From Pedobacter paludis (GTDB taxonomy: Bacteria > Bacteroidota > Bacteroidia > Sphingobacteriales > Sphingobacteriaceae), in NCBI RefSeq assembly GCF_003173575.1, contig NZ_QGNY01000004.1:248001-312000 (forward strand): a stretch of DNA of 64,000 nt, given 5' to 3'. Below, piece after piece: positions 27,957 through 36,538 of this stretch (positions are counted from its first letter, which is position 1; every line of letters begins with the position of its first letter). Made by a program: the position numbers and the translations under genes. Under the pieces are notes generated by a model, which saw only the letters and a list, made by a program, of their open reading frames with translations, had not been told where the DNA came from and did no database searches.

Positions 27957-27985
27957 TTTACGATGTTAAAAAAGTGTTACGTTTG
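27957..27985 (+). promoter_or_regulatory. Promoter of the polycysteine leader / dioxygenase unit
   Basis: TTTA (27957-27960), a 17-nt spacer and TACGTTTG (27978-27985) fit the Bacteroidota promoter. Transcription would start near 27991, 22 nt before the leader ATG. Confidence 0.6.
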
Positions 27986-28012
27986 TATTAAATACTACTA
28001 AATCTATAGATT

Positions 28013-28093
28013 ATGTCAAGTAAAACAATCGCGTTTTATTTTACTTCAGTACAGAACCACTCGCGAATGCGAATGTGCTGTTGTTGCGCATAA
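28013..28093 (+). CDS. 26-aa polycysteine leader peptide (candidate cysteine attenuator)
   Basis: ATG at 28013 to TAA at 28091-28093. The peptide begins MSSKTIAFYFTSVQNHSRM and ends RMCCCCA, with four consecutive Cys codons (TGC TGT TGT TGC) five codons before the stop. A promoter lies just upstream and the next gene starts 44 nt after the stop. The organisation is that of a leader peptide whose translation depends on charged tRNA-Cys. Polycysteine short ORFs that act as cysteine-responsive attenuators are known in mycobacteria. That it works this way here is inference; no clear terminator hairpin is seen in the 44-nt gap. Confidence 0.6.
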   Translation: MSSKTIAFYFTSVQNHSRMRMCCCCA

Positions 28094-28137
28094 TTCTCTT
28101 TAAAATTCTTTTTTTCCAAACTGTTAAACTTCTACAC

Positions 28138-28944
28138 ATGGCTACATCGTATCCCACCTTTACCCTATCCGAAAAACTTACTCAAGCGCAACTTGATTTC
28201 TTTCACCAACATGGATTTATCCATTTTAAAAATTTCATCAAAGCAGAAACCGTATCTTCTATCATCAATGCTTCTAAAGAAGTTCAGGATAAATGGATTG
28301 ATCAAGACATTAAAAAAATAAACGGTGTACCCATTAAGTACGGAAAAGATCTCGATGGTTCTCCAATTGTGCAGCGCTTTGCATTTATCAATCAGCATCA
28401 TCAAACCCTGAGCGGGCTTTTACTCGACCCAAGATTTAGTGCCCTATTGGAACTTGCAGGAGACGGCGCCAGACTTGGAACTGAAGAGAAAGACGGAATG
28501 GTTTTCAATCATTACATCAATGGCCCTGAAAGTAAATTTAGTAAAATGGGCTGGCATACAGATGGACTTAGAGATATATTTTATGGTGGAAAATTAAATC
28601 CGATGCTTAATGTAGGGATTCATTTAAGTACACAGAAACCAGAGAACGGTGGACTAAAGATTATTCCAGGAACCCACAAACAGAATATTTATCAAATGCT
28701 TTTTAGAAAAAAATATTTCCTTGATAACAATCCAGATGATGCGGAAGTCTCGATACTTCCAAATGCAGGCGATCTTACCGTACACGATGGTAGATTATGG
28801 CACAGGGTTGCGCAATCTTCTATACGTGGTGAAGAAAGCAGGAGACGGGTAATTTATGTTCCAATTATTGCGGGCAAGTATGCGCCAAAGAACGAAAATA
28901 GTCCAACAGTTTTTTATCAGCGCTTTGCTGGAATAGTAAAATAA
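28138..28944 (+). CDS. Phytanoyl-CoA dioxygenase (PhyH) family Fe(II)/2OG oxygenase
   Basis: 268 aa from the ATG at 28138; the GTG at 28075 overlaps the leader ORF and is unlikely. The iron triad is visible as His140 and Asp142 in GWHTDGL and His222 in GRLWHRVAQ, followed by Arg residues for 2-oxoglutarate in GEESRRRVIY. The family hydroxylates diverse substrates and includes enzymes releasing small groups from organic compounds. The cysteine-rich leader upstream hints at a role in organosulfur use (inference). Confidence 0.85.
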   Translation: MATSYPTFTLSEKLTQAQLDFFHQHGFIHFKNFIKAETVSSIINASKEVQDKWIDQDIKKINGVPIKYGKDLDGSPIVQRFAFINQHHQTLSGLLLDPRFSALLELAGDGARLGTEEKDGMVFNHYINGPESKFSKMGWHTDGLRDIFYGGKLNPMLNVGIHLSTQKPENGGLKIIPGTHKQNIYQMLFRKKYFLDNNPDDAEVSILPNAGDLTVHDGRLWHRVAQSSIRGEESRRRVIYVPIIAGKYAPKNENSPTVFYQRFAGIVK

Positions 28945-29097
28945 CAATGCTGATTGTTTTATTATTTAGCTATCTGATTAGATCAGGAAAGCTTAAACGA
29001 CAGACTTACTTAATCAAAAGCCTACCAAAAAAAATGGCTTTGAAATTTTATAGGCCAGAAACTGCAATCATTTCTAGCATCATTTTAACAGGATATA

Positions 29098-29790
29098 ATG
29101 GCTTTGAATTTGGCTGGTGAGAAAGAAGAAATAAATCGGAAAAAGGTATTTTCTGATCGGGAGCGTACAAATATTTTACGAAAGGGCGAGCAACGATTGA
29201 TTCTGTTTTTACTGCCAAAAGTACCTTCATTTATCTCTCCAAATGGGATGACAGCAATTGGAACGGTTGGATCTATAACTGTATTATCTGCATTTATCTT
29301 TGCTATATTTTTTGGTAGGGCCTACCTGTTAATAGGTCTGTTGGGCCTGGCTATAAATTGGCTTGGCGATTCTCTTGATGGAAGGTTAGCATATTTCAGA
29401 GAAACCCCTAGAAAATGGTATGGGTTTGCGCTCGATATTATGATGGACTGGCTGAGTATAGTCTTAATTGGTTTAGGATACTATTTTTATGCCCCGGTAA
29501 ATTGGAAAATTCTCGGCTTTCTCTTCGTTGTGTTTTATGGCTGGTCAATGATTATTTCTTTGCTTCGATATAAAATAATTGGTGAGTATAAAATTGATTC
29601 TGGAAATCTTGGCCCAACAGAACTTAGGGTAATTATTGCCCTTATTCTTATATCAGAAGTATTTATTGCAGGATCACTAAACTATTTAGCCATAACGATT
29701 ACAATCCTGCTTTTCGTAATCAACCTAATTGATTCCATTAAACTTTTAAAGAATGGGGATTTGAGAGATCGGGAGGAAAAACGTTCATGA
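29098..29790 (+). CDS. CDP-alcohol phosphatidyltransferase family protein
   Basis: 230 aa, about five to six membrane helices. The signature is recognisable but modified: GDSLDGRLAYFR...WYGFALDIMMDW in place of DG-x2-AR-x8-G-x3-D-x3-D. These enzymes move a phosphoalcohol from CDP-diacylglycerol or a related donor. First gene of a three-gene coupled operon (ATGA overlap with GtrA, then with the DUF4833 gene). Confidence 0.82.
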   Translation: MALNLAGEKEEINRKKVFSDRERTNILRKGEQRLILFLLPKVPSFISPNGMTAIGTVGSITVLSAFIFAIFFGRAYLLIGLLGLAINWLGDSLDGRLAYFRETPRKWYGFALDIMMDWLSIVLIGLGYYFYAPVNWKILGFLFVVFYGWSMIISLLRYKIIGEYKIDSGNLGPTELRVIIALILISEVFIAGSLNYLAITITILLFVINLIDSIKLLKNGDLRDREEKRS

Positions 29791-30272
29791 TTCGTTGGAA
29801 ATCAATTAAGGTTTTTTTAAAAGCACAGGTATCGGCATTTTCTGGTGGCGTAACAGATTATGGGCTAATGATATTACTAACAGAAAAACTGCACATTCAT
29901 TTTACCATCTCAATATTAATTTCGGGAACCTTTGGCGGAGCCGTTAACTTTTGCATCAATAGATATTGGGCTTTTAAAACTCACGATGGTTATACAATCC
30001 CGGTTAATAAACAACTCTTTAGATTTTTTAGCGTTGTAATGGGGAGCATCTCATTAAAGTCTGGAGGAACTTACCTACTACATCGATTTTTTAACTTAGA
30101 TTATAGATTGGGCCGACTTTTAATTGACAGTATGGTTTCTTATGGATTTAACTATCCGCTAATGAAATTCTGGGTTTTCGGAAATAAATCAATTCAAAAT
30201 AAAGAAAGTCAGTTTACCGAACCTGATTATAATTACGAGGGAAACATGCCTCTAGACGAATCATACAAATGA
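29787..30272 (+). CDS. GtrA-like membrane protein
   Basis: 161 aa with four predicted helices and the GtrA pattern FLKAQVSAFSGGVTDYGLMI plus FGGAVNFCINRYWAF. GtrA proteins are linked to transfer or flipping of lipid-linked sugars. Starts inside the stop of the upstream CDP-alcohol transferase and its stop overlaps the next start, so all three are made together. Confidence 0.82.
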   Translation: MIRWKSIKVFLKAQVSAFSGGVTDYGLMILLTEKLHIHFTISILISGTFGGAVNFCINRYWAFKTHDGYTIPVNKQLFRFFSVVMGSISLKSGGTYLLHRFFNLDYRLGRLLIDSMVSYGFNYPLMKFWVFGNKSIQNKESQFTEPDYNYEGNMPLDESYK

Positions 30273-30844
30273 CTAAAAAATATTATTATACTCTTTATTC
30301 GAGATCAGGAATTATTTTTTTGTTTTTAATAATCCTTTATTCAGAGTTATGGGCACAATCAAAAAATCCATCTCCCATTAATTTTCCCACTCCAAAAAAT
30401 GTAGAGAATATGCTGTTCTATCTGCAAAGGGATCCAAATACAAATACTTTGATTTACGCCATTAATTTAAAAGAGAATGGAAGCATAAGTAGCAGTAATC
30501 CGATTCGCACTTATTGGATTAGGTATGCAGAGAAGGGTGAGAAAAAGGATCTTGGCTACATTCAAAAAAAATTTGCTTATGGAATGGATGTAAAGGATCT
30601 CGGAAAAGATCAATATGAGCTGAGATTTGTTTCCCATAAAAAATTACCCTTTACCTTAAAAAGATATGCTGATAAAAATTATCATGTATCAGTCTCTATA
30701 AACAATAAAACTATTAGAGTTACCCGATTGTTTGTTCGAATAGAAGGCGGTTCCTTCTGGCTTCCAAATGTAAAATATGCGGAGATTGAGGGATTAGATG
30801 AATCGACTGGCAAACCAGCTGTTGAACGGATTAATGTGAAATAA
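30269..30844 (+). CDS. DUF4833 exported protein
   Basis: 191 aa. N-terminal hydrophobic signal (about 13-30, ending LWAQ). Mature part starts FPTPKNVENMLFYLQRDPNTNT and contains NPIRTYWIRYAEKGEKKDLGYIQKKFAYG, the pattern I associate with DUF4833. Predicted periplasmic beta-rich protein. The coupled start (4-nt overlap) ties it to GtrA and the CDP-alcohol transferase, suggesting a lipid or envelope glycan modification unit. Confidence 0.75.
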   Translation: MTKKYYYTLYSRSGIIFLFLIILYSELWAQSKNPSPINFPTPKNVENMLFYLQRDPNTNTLIYAINLKENGSISSSNPIRTYWIRYAEKGEKKDLGYIQKKFAYGMDVKDLGKDQYELRFVSHKKLPFTLKRYADKNYHVSVSINNKTIRVTRLFVRIEGGSFWLPNVKYAEIEGLDESTGKPAVERINVK

Positions 30845-30968
30845 TTTTATCCGCTATTATAACAAGCGTATTGTGAGAACAGGAGTGTAATTTTCTGAGC
30901 TTAGTTTAAACTAACCTTTCAATATCAGAACCAAATTGGAATTAATTAGATTGCGAAGTAATCCATTT

Positions 30969-31850
30969 TTATGGTTGGTTTAAATTTTTAATAGCCTTGG
31001 TAATTGTATTTCTATTATTAACCAGCTCGGTTACATCTGTAGCAATAATCATAATTGCATTGGTAATTCCCCGTTCATTTTTTAGCGGTTCGTAAATAAA
31101 ATTAAAATAGAAATCAGAGGTTTTTAATTGATTCGTTAAGGTTACTTTGGCTTCTCTCCCAACATAACGGACTCCTGAGGTATAAACATCATCCAAAATT
31201 TGCAGATAAGGCTGTCCAGATAATTCAGGCAAAGCTTCGGAAAGTGGTTTACCGATTACCGATTTATCTTTGCCCCAAAGCTGAAGAATTAGGCTGTTTG
31301 CCAACTCAACTTTTAAGTGTCGATGTCTCAAAATGCCAAAAGCTATGGGTGCCTGTTCAAGGAAACTCTTTACTTTAAGACTTGCACGCGATAAGTTTTT
31401 ATTGAGCAAAACCGTCATATTATAAGCCTCGCTCAATTCTTCATGAGCTAGACTTAAATCTTCGTAAGCAAGACTAAGTTCTAAATTGCATCTTTCTAAC
31501 TCTTTACCCTGATTAAATTCTTCTATCCCGACTTCCCTTAATTCATCAAGCGTTCCAAGCTCTCTTACTAGGTTCTTGCTTATTATTTTTACGATTTCAT
31601 TTTCATAATCTCCGAAAGAAGTAGAATTTTCCAAAATAAGCATGCCTATTTTTTGCTCGCTTTCTGTATTTAATAAAAAAATATTGGCGTTTTTGTCCCA
31701 ATCAGAATCAACTCCGTCAGCGGAAAGAATAATTTCTGCTCTGATACCACTAAATATTTTTTCGACTAGCAGAATGGTATTTTCTATTGTTTCTAATTTT
31801 TTCTTCTCTATCTTTCGTTCAACATCCCTTACTCCGATAATCTCTTTCAT
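30969..31850 (-). CDS. PAS domain protein without kinase domain
   Basis: 293 aa from the ATG at 31850 (MKEIIGVRDVERKIEKK); the upstream in-frame start at 31919 adds an unlikely segment. A long helical/coiled-coil region (LERCNLELSLAYEDLSLAHEELSEAYN, about 140-180) precedes a PAS domain (about 185-290) with FLEQAPIAFGILRHRHLKVE, NSLILQLWGK and FNFIYEPLKNERG. No histidine kinase, GGDEF or output domain follows. Probably a signal-input protein; partner unknown. Divergent from the response regulator at 32082. Confidence 0.75.
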   Translation of the reverse strand: MKEIIGVRDVERKIEKKKLETIENTILLVEKIFSGIRAEIILSADGVDSDWDKNANIFLLNTESEQKIGMLILENSTSFGDYENEIVKIISKNLVRELGTLDELREVGIEEFNQGKELERCNLELSLAYEDLSLAHEELSEAYNMTVLLNKNLSRASLKVKSFLEQAPIAFGILRHRHLKVELANSLILQLWGKDKSVIGKPLSEALPELSGQPYLQILDDVYTSGVRYVGREAKVTLTNQLKTSDFYFNFIYEPLKNERGITNAIMIIATDVTELVNNRNTITKAIKNLNQP

Positions 31851-32081
31851 AAATCTATTTTGTATTACGCTAATTGTTAATGCTAACGCAAAAATGAAAC
31901 CACTTATATTTATGCACAAAGTTTTTACGAAAAGAGGCTTGATTGTTTGTTTTATTTAGCAAAACACCGCAGTTTCAATAAATTAGCTTTTAAAAAATTG
32001 TTCAATTAATAAAAATGTTCCGATTAAAACTAAAATTGATATCCGTTGTTTTAAACTAAAATCATTCCAAATTAACTTCTT

Positions 32082-32444
32082 ATGGCAAAGCATATTATGA
32101 TCGTTGAGGATAACGATGAAATTCGCGAAATGCTAGAATTTCTCCTTAACAGTGAAAAATATACCGTTCGTTCCTTTGCAGATGCAGCCAGCTTTCGCGA
32201 TCAGATTTCAAAGGTACGCCCAGATGCTCTGATCTTCGATGTGATGCTTCCTGATGGAAACGGTTTAGATCTATGTAAAGAACTTCGAGCAGATCCAGCC
32301 ACCGTGCATCTTCCCGTCATCATTATGTCCGCATCTGGAGATCTTTCTGATTTGAGCAAAGAATGCCAGGCAGATGATTTTATTAGTAAGCCTTTTGATA
32401 TTTATGATTTTGTTTGTCGTGTTAAAAAGCAGATGGTAGGATAA
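32082..32444 (+). CDS. Single-domain response regulator (CheY-like)
   Basis: 120 aa, receiver domain only. Acidic pocket IVEDNDE, phospho-acceptor in LIFDVMLPDGNG, conserved Ser/Thr and SKPFD lysine. No output domain, so it probably acts by protein interaction. Divergent to the PAS protein gene and 17 nt ahead of the MsrA-like gene. Confidence 0.9.
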   Translation: MAKHIMIVEDNDEIREMLEFLLNSEKYTVRSFADAASFRDQISKVRPDALIFDVMLPDGNGLDLCKELRADPATVHLPVIIMSASGDLSDLSKECQADDFISKPFDIYDFVCRVKKQMVG

Positions 32445-32461
32445 TTACTGGTTATCTTTCG

Positions 32462-32962
32462 ATGGATAAAATAGGTTTTGGAGGCAGTTGCCATTGGTGT
32501 ACAGAAGCGATTTTTCAATCCCTTAACGGAGTTACAGAAGTTATGCAGGGGTGGATCTCATCTGAAGGAAAAGATTCGACTTTCTCGGAAGCTGTAATTG
32601 TACTTTTTGAACCGTCTCGCATTCCGCTAGAAATTTTAATTGCCATACATCTGCATACACACAGTTGCACATCAAATCATTCTATGCGTCAAAAATACCG
32701 TTCGGCTGTTTATACCTTCGATAAAAATCAAAGTCATTTAGCAGAAAATGAAATTTTGAATTTGAAAGATGATTTCGATAAACCAATAATAACCAGAGTA
32801 TTATCTTTTAAAGATTTTAAACTCAATACGGAGAACTATCTAAATTATTATTACAAAAACCCCGAAAAAGCATTTTGTAAAAATTTTGTAACGCCTAAAC
32901 TTAGAATTCTTTTAGACCGCTTTGCCGATACAGTAAACTTCAAAAAATTTAGGCATGATTAA
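32462..32962 (+). CDS. Divergent MsrA-like peptide methionine sulfoxide reductase
   Basis: 166 aa. The normal MsrA active-site GCFWC reads SCHWC here (C10 and C13, in FGGSCHWCTEAIF), so the catalytic Cys is kept but the Phe is His. QKYRSAVYTF matches the usual QYRSAIY block, and the HDPT segment is altered to HLHTHSCTSNH. Likely still a thiol-dependent methionine sulfoxide reductase, perhaps with changed substrate preference. A paralogue with altered function cannot be excluded. Confidence 0.7.
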   Translation: MDKIGFGGSCHWCTEAIFQSLNGVTEVMQGWISSEGKDSTFSEAVIVLFEPSRIPLEILIAIHLHTHSCTSNHSMRQKYRSAVYTFDKNQSHLAENEILNLKDDFDKPIITRVLSFKDFKLNTENYLNYYYKNPEKAFCKNFVTPKLRILLDRFADTVNFKKFRHD

Positions 32963-33312
32963 AATTGATTTTGATGAAGTATAAAAGAGATGACAAGCCC
33001 TGCATTTTATCGGTTTGTTTTTGATGAGATCATCTAACAACCAATCACTTCTTTTTTACATTATTCGATCAAATTACAATTCAATTTGAAAACCAATCAG
33101 AAAACTGTTTGTTACTTTTGTAATTCCTTCATGTTTGAGCGCATGTTGGGGTTTAGATGGAACGGGCTTTTTGTGCTCGTTCCTTTTTTATTATGGGCAT
33201 TGTTCAAATTGCTATTAAATTAGAAATATTCATCTTGTCACAATTGCGTTACCAAGCGCAAAAGGGTAAAATTACTGTAGTATTAATTAGAGCGAAAAGG
33301 GATTTTTGGTTA
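32963..33312. other. Intergenic region with a promoter-hairpin unit
   Basis: Contains a -7 element TACTTTTG (33113-33120) and a strong terminator only about 40 nt later (33159-33190), so a short RNA or attenuated leader is possible. A 30-codon ORF from ATG 33131 to TAG 33221 encodes a hydrophobic peptide (FVLVPFLLWALFKLLLN at its end) across the hairpin. Confidence 0.5.
33159..33190 (+). terminator. Terminator hairpin inside the leader region
   Basis: GGAACGGGC pairs with GCTCGTTCC (one G-T pair) over a 7-nt loop and is followed by TTTTTT. Confidence 0.8.
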
Positions 33313-33573
33313 ATGGAAAATTCAAACAAGATTAATAAATTGAGCACTTTTTTACAAAAGGTTAAACAGCTTAGGGGTTTTGGCGATATGGATTCTTACA
33401 GCTTAGTTAGAGAGTTTAAAAATTTATGCAACGTACCAGACGATGCAATCGATGGAATTATTGAGGATATGGCATCTCCACAAACCTGGAATTTCGGTAA
33501 AATCGCCTTCATTCAAAATGTAGAAAATTTTATTCAGGAAATTTCTGTCAACCAGATAGCAGAGCTTTCCTAA
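33313..33573 (+). CDS. Hypothetical protein, 86 aa
   Basis: The ATG at 33313 (MENSNKINKLSTFLQKVKQL) gives 86 aa. Longer in-frame starts run through the hairpin leader. Helical, soluble, no family recognised; contains NLCNVPDDAIDGIIEDMASPQ. Convergent with the secreted PHP-like gene, whose stop is 10 nt away. Confidence 0.6.
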   Translation: MENSNKINKLSTFLQKVKQLRGFGDMDSYSLVREFKNLCNVPDDAIDGIIEDMASPQTWNFGKIAFIQNVENFIQEISVNQIAELS

Positions 33574-33583
33574 CTAAAGATAT

Positions 33584-35662
33584 TTACTCTAACCAAACCA
33601 TTTGGGTAAATGCGCCGTTTGTTGCAATGTCCCAAGCTTCTACCCTTGCCCATTTTCTGCCTTTTAAATTTACCGACCATTTAAATGTCTGTTTTCCAAA
33701 AGCCTGCGTATCCTTTAAATTTATTCGATCTCTGTAAACTTTATGTCCATCTCCGGAGATTATCTCGACAAAGTTTAGCGGAAAAGTCCAGTTCAGTTGC
33801 ATATTAACAGTTGCTTTGCCCAACTGATCCAATTTTAAAGTTTCTCCGGCTCCTTTGCCATTAATGTTGAAAGTGGGAATTAATACTTCTCCAGTAGAAA
33901 CGAAAAATTTTCCGTTTTTTATTACATCTAAAATAGGTTGCCAGCCATCTTCATATCTTGGAAGCTTATCCATTTGAAGGTAATTTACGTTTAGGTGTGC
34001 GTACATTTCGTTCTGCTCTGTTATGGTAAAAATATCTGCTTCAGAAATTACGTGTTTCTTTAAACCCCAATTGGCCATATCATCCATTAAATCGAGTACA
34101 CGCTTACTTAAGGTTGGCAAGGATAAATCTGCAGGGATTGCTTTCCATGCGGCGCCCATATAAGTATCCGATTTAAAAAAGGCTTCTTCTTTATATTTAT
34201 CGGGATAACCTGTTGATGCCTTGGTACGGGCGTGTGCCACCCAGGCCAAACCTTTTTCCTGTTCCAACAACTTTAACATTTCATCCTTATCACCAACATG
34301 ATAAACTTTTCCATACTTGGCATCAGTGATTTCGAATGGCGTATTTTCTTTTTTAGACATTACCCAGTACACCGGTTTAGGAAAAAAAGCCAGCCAATGC
34401 CCACCATAAAAATTATTTGCTTCTTCTCCTGGCAACAAAAGAAAGCTGGCATCAGATAATCGTTTGGTTTGTTCAAATAACGAATTCAATTCTTTTAAAC
34501 GCGTACTGTCTGGGCCTTTCGGATGTCCTGGCCCATGAAATTCGGCAAGCTTAACAATGTTTAAGCCTGTATTTTTTAAAACTTCTACAAACTCTGGTTT
34601 CTCTGGAATTGGTTTTCCACTAAGAGCCACATCGGAAATAAATTCATTGTGAAAATGACTCGCCATTGTTTTATACCCAGCCAAGGAAACATAGGAATCA
34701 TTATGGGTAAATTTCTTTACTTCGCTTAAAGTGGCTTGTGCCTGATCGGTACTAATCAAACAGAAAAAATTAAGGCGCTGCTTGGTATTTGGCCTTGCAT
34801 TGAACCACGGCACATAACGCCTATCGCCCAATGGATCTTGGCGAATCCCAATACCAAAACCTGGAATTAAGTTTAGATAATTGCTCCCATACCAAGTAAA
34901 TTTGAGATTAAAAGCTTCATCTAATGGATAAAAATATTGATGTGGTGCCGGAAAAAGAGCTAAACTTCCACCATTGTTTTCGCCTATTACCGTACGGTAC
35001 TTAACTTCTAAATTTTTGCTTTGATCGGTTAATGCGGGCTTAACAGACTGCATCTGTTTCTTTACATCAGACCAAGCAATATTTCCCCATACATCGGTTT
35101 TACTGGTTAAACCGGCATCGTATAAAATTGCTGTAGAGTCTACTTTGGTTGATACAACTGCAGCCACATTAAACAAAGGACTTCCGTTATAAAGGGTAAT
35201 TTCTAAATCGCCATTAAAGGTGTTGGATTTTACCTGTGAAATTTTAATAATTGTTTGAGAACCGCTGGTTTGAATACTGGCTTTGCGTTTATCAAACGCC
35301 ATTAGATTTGTGGTATAAGGTCTGGTAGGCACTTTATCAAAAAATACATCCCAGCCACCACTAGAAGGACTTAGTGTTCTTTTTCCAACTCGAAGAACGA
35401 AGGCAGGATCGAGATTTTTTGCAATTTCTTTAAATGTTCCATTTTTGCTCAGTAAAATGCTATTGAAAAGTGGCTTTTTCTGATCCATATCAAGAATGAT
35501 TTTTCCTGATACAGATTTTCCGGCCGGCCAGCTCAGCGTAATTAATTTTTTATTTATAGATACCGTTGAACCATTTTTCTTAAAACTACTTAGATCTACC
35601 GGAGTTTGAGCTTTTAGAAAATTTGCAAACAGAAGCAGGAGCAAAAAAATAAAATTTTTCAT
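33584..35662 (-). CDS. Secreted PHP-fold-like protein
   Basis: 692 aa with a signal peptide (KNFIFLLLLLFANFLKAQ). The N-terminal half is beta-rich. The C-terminal half resembles a CehA/McbA-type PHP metallo-hydrolase: ASHFHNEF, NIVKLAEFHG, LLPGEEANNFYGGHW and LAWVAHARTK, ending in a beta domain with GRKWARVEAWDIATNG. The canonical HxH and DHN positions are altered (HFHNE and EFHG), so activity is uncertain. Probably periplasmic or surface; monocistronic. Confidence 0.65.
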   Translation of the reverse strand: MKNFIFLLLLLFANFLKAQTPVDLSSFKKNGSTVSINKKLITLSWPAGKSVSGKIILDMDQKKPLFNSILLSKNGTFKEIAKNLDPAFVLRVGKRTLSPSSGGWDVFFDKVPTRPYTTNLMAFDKRKASIQTSGSQTIIKISQVKSNTFNGDLEITLYNGSPLFNVAAVVSTKVDSTAILYDAGLTSKTDVWGNIAWSDVKKQMQSVKPALTDQSKNLEVKYRTVIGENNGGSLALFPAPHQYFYPLDEAFNLKFTWYGSNYLNLIPGFGIGIRQDPLGDRRYVPWFNARPNTKQRLNFFCLISTDQAQATLSEVKKFTHNDSYVSLAGYKTMASHFHNEFISDVALSGKPIPEKPEFVEVLKNTGLNIVKLAEFHGPGHPKGPDSTRLKELNSLFEQTKRLSDASFLLLPGEEANNFYGGHWLAFFPKPVYWVMSKKENTPFEITDAKYGKVYHVGDKDEMLKLLEQEKGLAWVAHARTKASTGYPDKYKEEAFFKSDTYMGAAWKAIPADLSLPTLSKRVLDLMDDMANWGLKKHVISEADIFTITEQNEMYAHLNVNYLQMDKLPRYEDGWQPILDVIKNGKFFVSTGEVLIPTFNINGKGAGETLKLDQLGKATVNMQLNWTFPLNFVEIISGDGHKVYRDRINLKDTQAFGKQTFKWSVNLKGRKWARVEAWDIATNGAFTQMVWLE

Positions 35663-35805
35663 TGGGAATGAGATTTGGTTAGATTAAAATTCTACCGCAA
35701 GATAACATAGGTTAAACGTTTTACCTAATTTCATTAAAGAAAAAACCAAATCAAAGAATTCGCCCAAACCGATCAAAATAATCGACGTTCATTCAATTTT
35801 TTAAC

Positions 35806-35840
35806 TAAAAAAAATCCCCAACTTTATCAAAGTTGAGGAT
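35806..35840 (-). terminator. Terminator of the GNAT gene
   Basis: ATCCCCAACTTTATCAAAGTTGAGGAT folds into a near-perfect stem; on the minus strand it is followed by eight T. Confidence 0.85.
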
Positions 35841-35861
35841 TAAAATAGCCTTAATTAAAGA

Positions 35862-36158
35862 TTAGTCTTCGTTTTTCCACAAATCTGCATACAAATCTGG
35901 ATGGCGATTAAATTGAGCATGAACATATGGACATAAAGGAATTACTTTAAGCTTTTGCGCTCTTGCATATGCAACCATTTCGGCAAGCAATTGGCCCGCG
36001 TAACCATTGCCAGATTGATCTGGGTCTACTTCTGTATGGTATACCGTTAAATTATTGTCTTTAACTTCAACAATCATTTCTCCAATTTTTACCTCTTCGA
36101 GATAAAGGTTAAAAGCACTCGGCTCATTCGGGAATGTTTCAAATTTGATTTCTGCCAT
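35862..36158 (-). CDS. Small GNAT-type N-acetyltransferase
   Basis: 98 aa. Acetyl-CoA loop in QSGNGYAGQLLAEMVAYARAQ (Q-x-x-G-x-A/G like) and the C-terminal PLCPYVHAQFNRHPDLYADL typical of the short YjdJ/NATD1-like acetyltransferases. Substrate unknown. Likely the last gene after the 87-aa hypothetical (33-nt gap). Confidence 0.85.
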   Translation of the reverse strand: MAEIKFETFPNEPSAFNLYLEEVKIGEMIVEVKDNNLTVYHTEVDPDQSGNGYAGQLLAEMVAYARAQKLKVIPLCPYVHAQFNRHPDLYADLWKNED

Positions 36159-36191
36159 CTTAAGGTTGGATTTAAAACCTAAATTTAAGAT

Positions 36192-36455
36192 TTAAAAATC
36201 AACTTCTGTTAATAACAAACCTCTTTCTCCTGTTGCAGTTTCTATAGTATGTAATCCTTTAGCCGATTTTCGGGATAATTCGATCGCGTTTATAATCAAA
36301 TGCTTTGCAGAAAACTTCCGATTATTCTGTACACACAAAATATCTTCCTCATTAACTTTCTGGAAGTCGTAATCGTAACCATTCATCTGAAGATTAATGA
36401 TACAATTGGTTAAAGATGGATTAAAAATTCTTAACCCTTTTTTTTTGTCATTCAT
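36192..36455 (-). CDS. Hypothetical protein, 87 aa
   Basis: Soluble small protein with basic N-terminus (MNDKKKGLRIFNPSLTN) and SAKHLIINAIELSRKSAKG; no domain recognised. It lies between the Hpt response regulator and the GNAT gene on the same strand, with an 83-nt gap to the former. Confidence 0.55.
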   Translation of the reverse strand: MNDKKKGLRIFNPSLTNCIINLQMNGYDYDFQKVNEEDILCVQNNRKFSAKHLIINAIELSRKSAKGLHTIETATGERGLLLTEVDF

Positions 36456-36538
36456 AATCCATCTAATTAAATTAAATCATCATAATAAATATACTTATAA
36501 GAATACAAACAAGTGAATTTCAATTCATTAAACACCAT

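Noticed and set aside
28075..28137. GTG start extending the PhyH protein
   Set aside because: It lies inside the polycysteine ORF, and the ATG at 28138 gives the normal family N-terminus.
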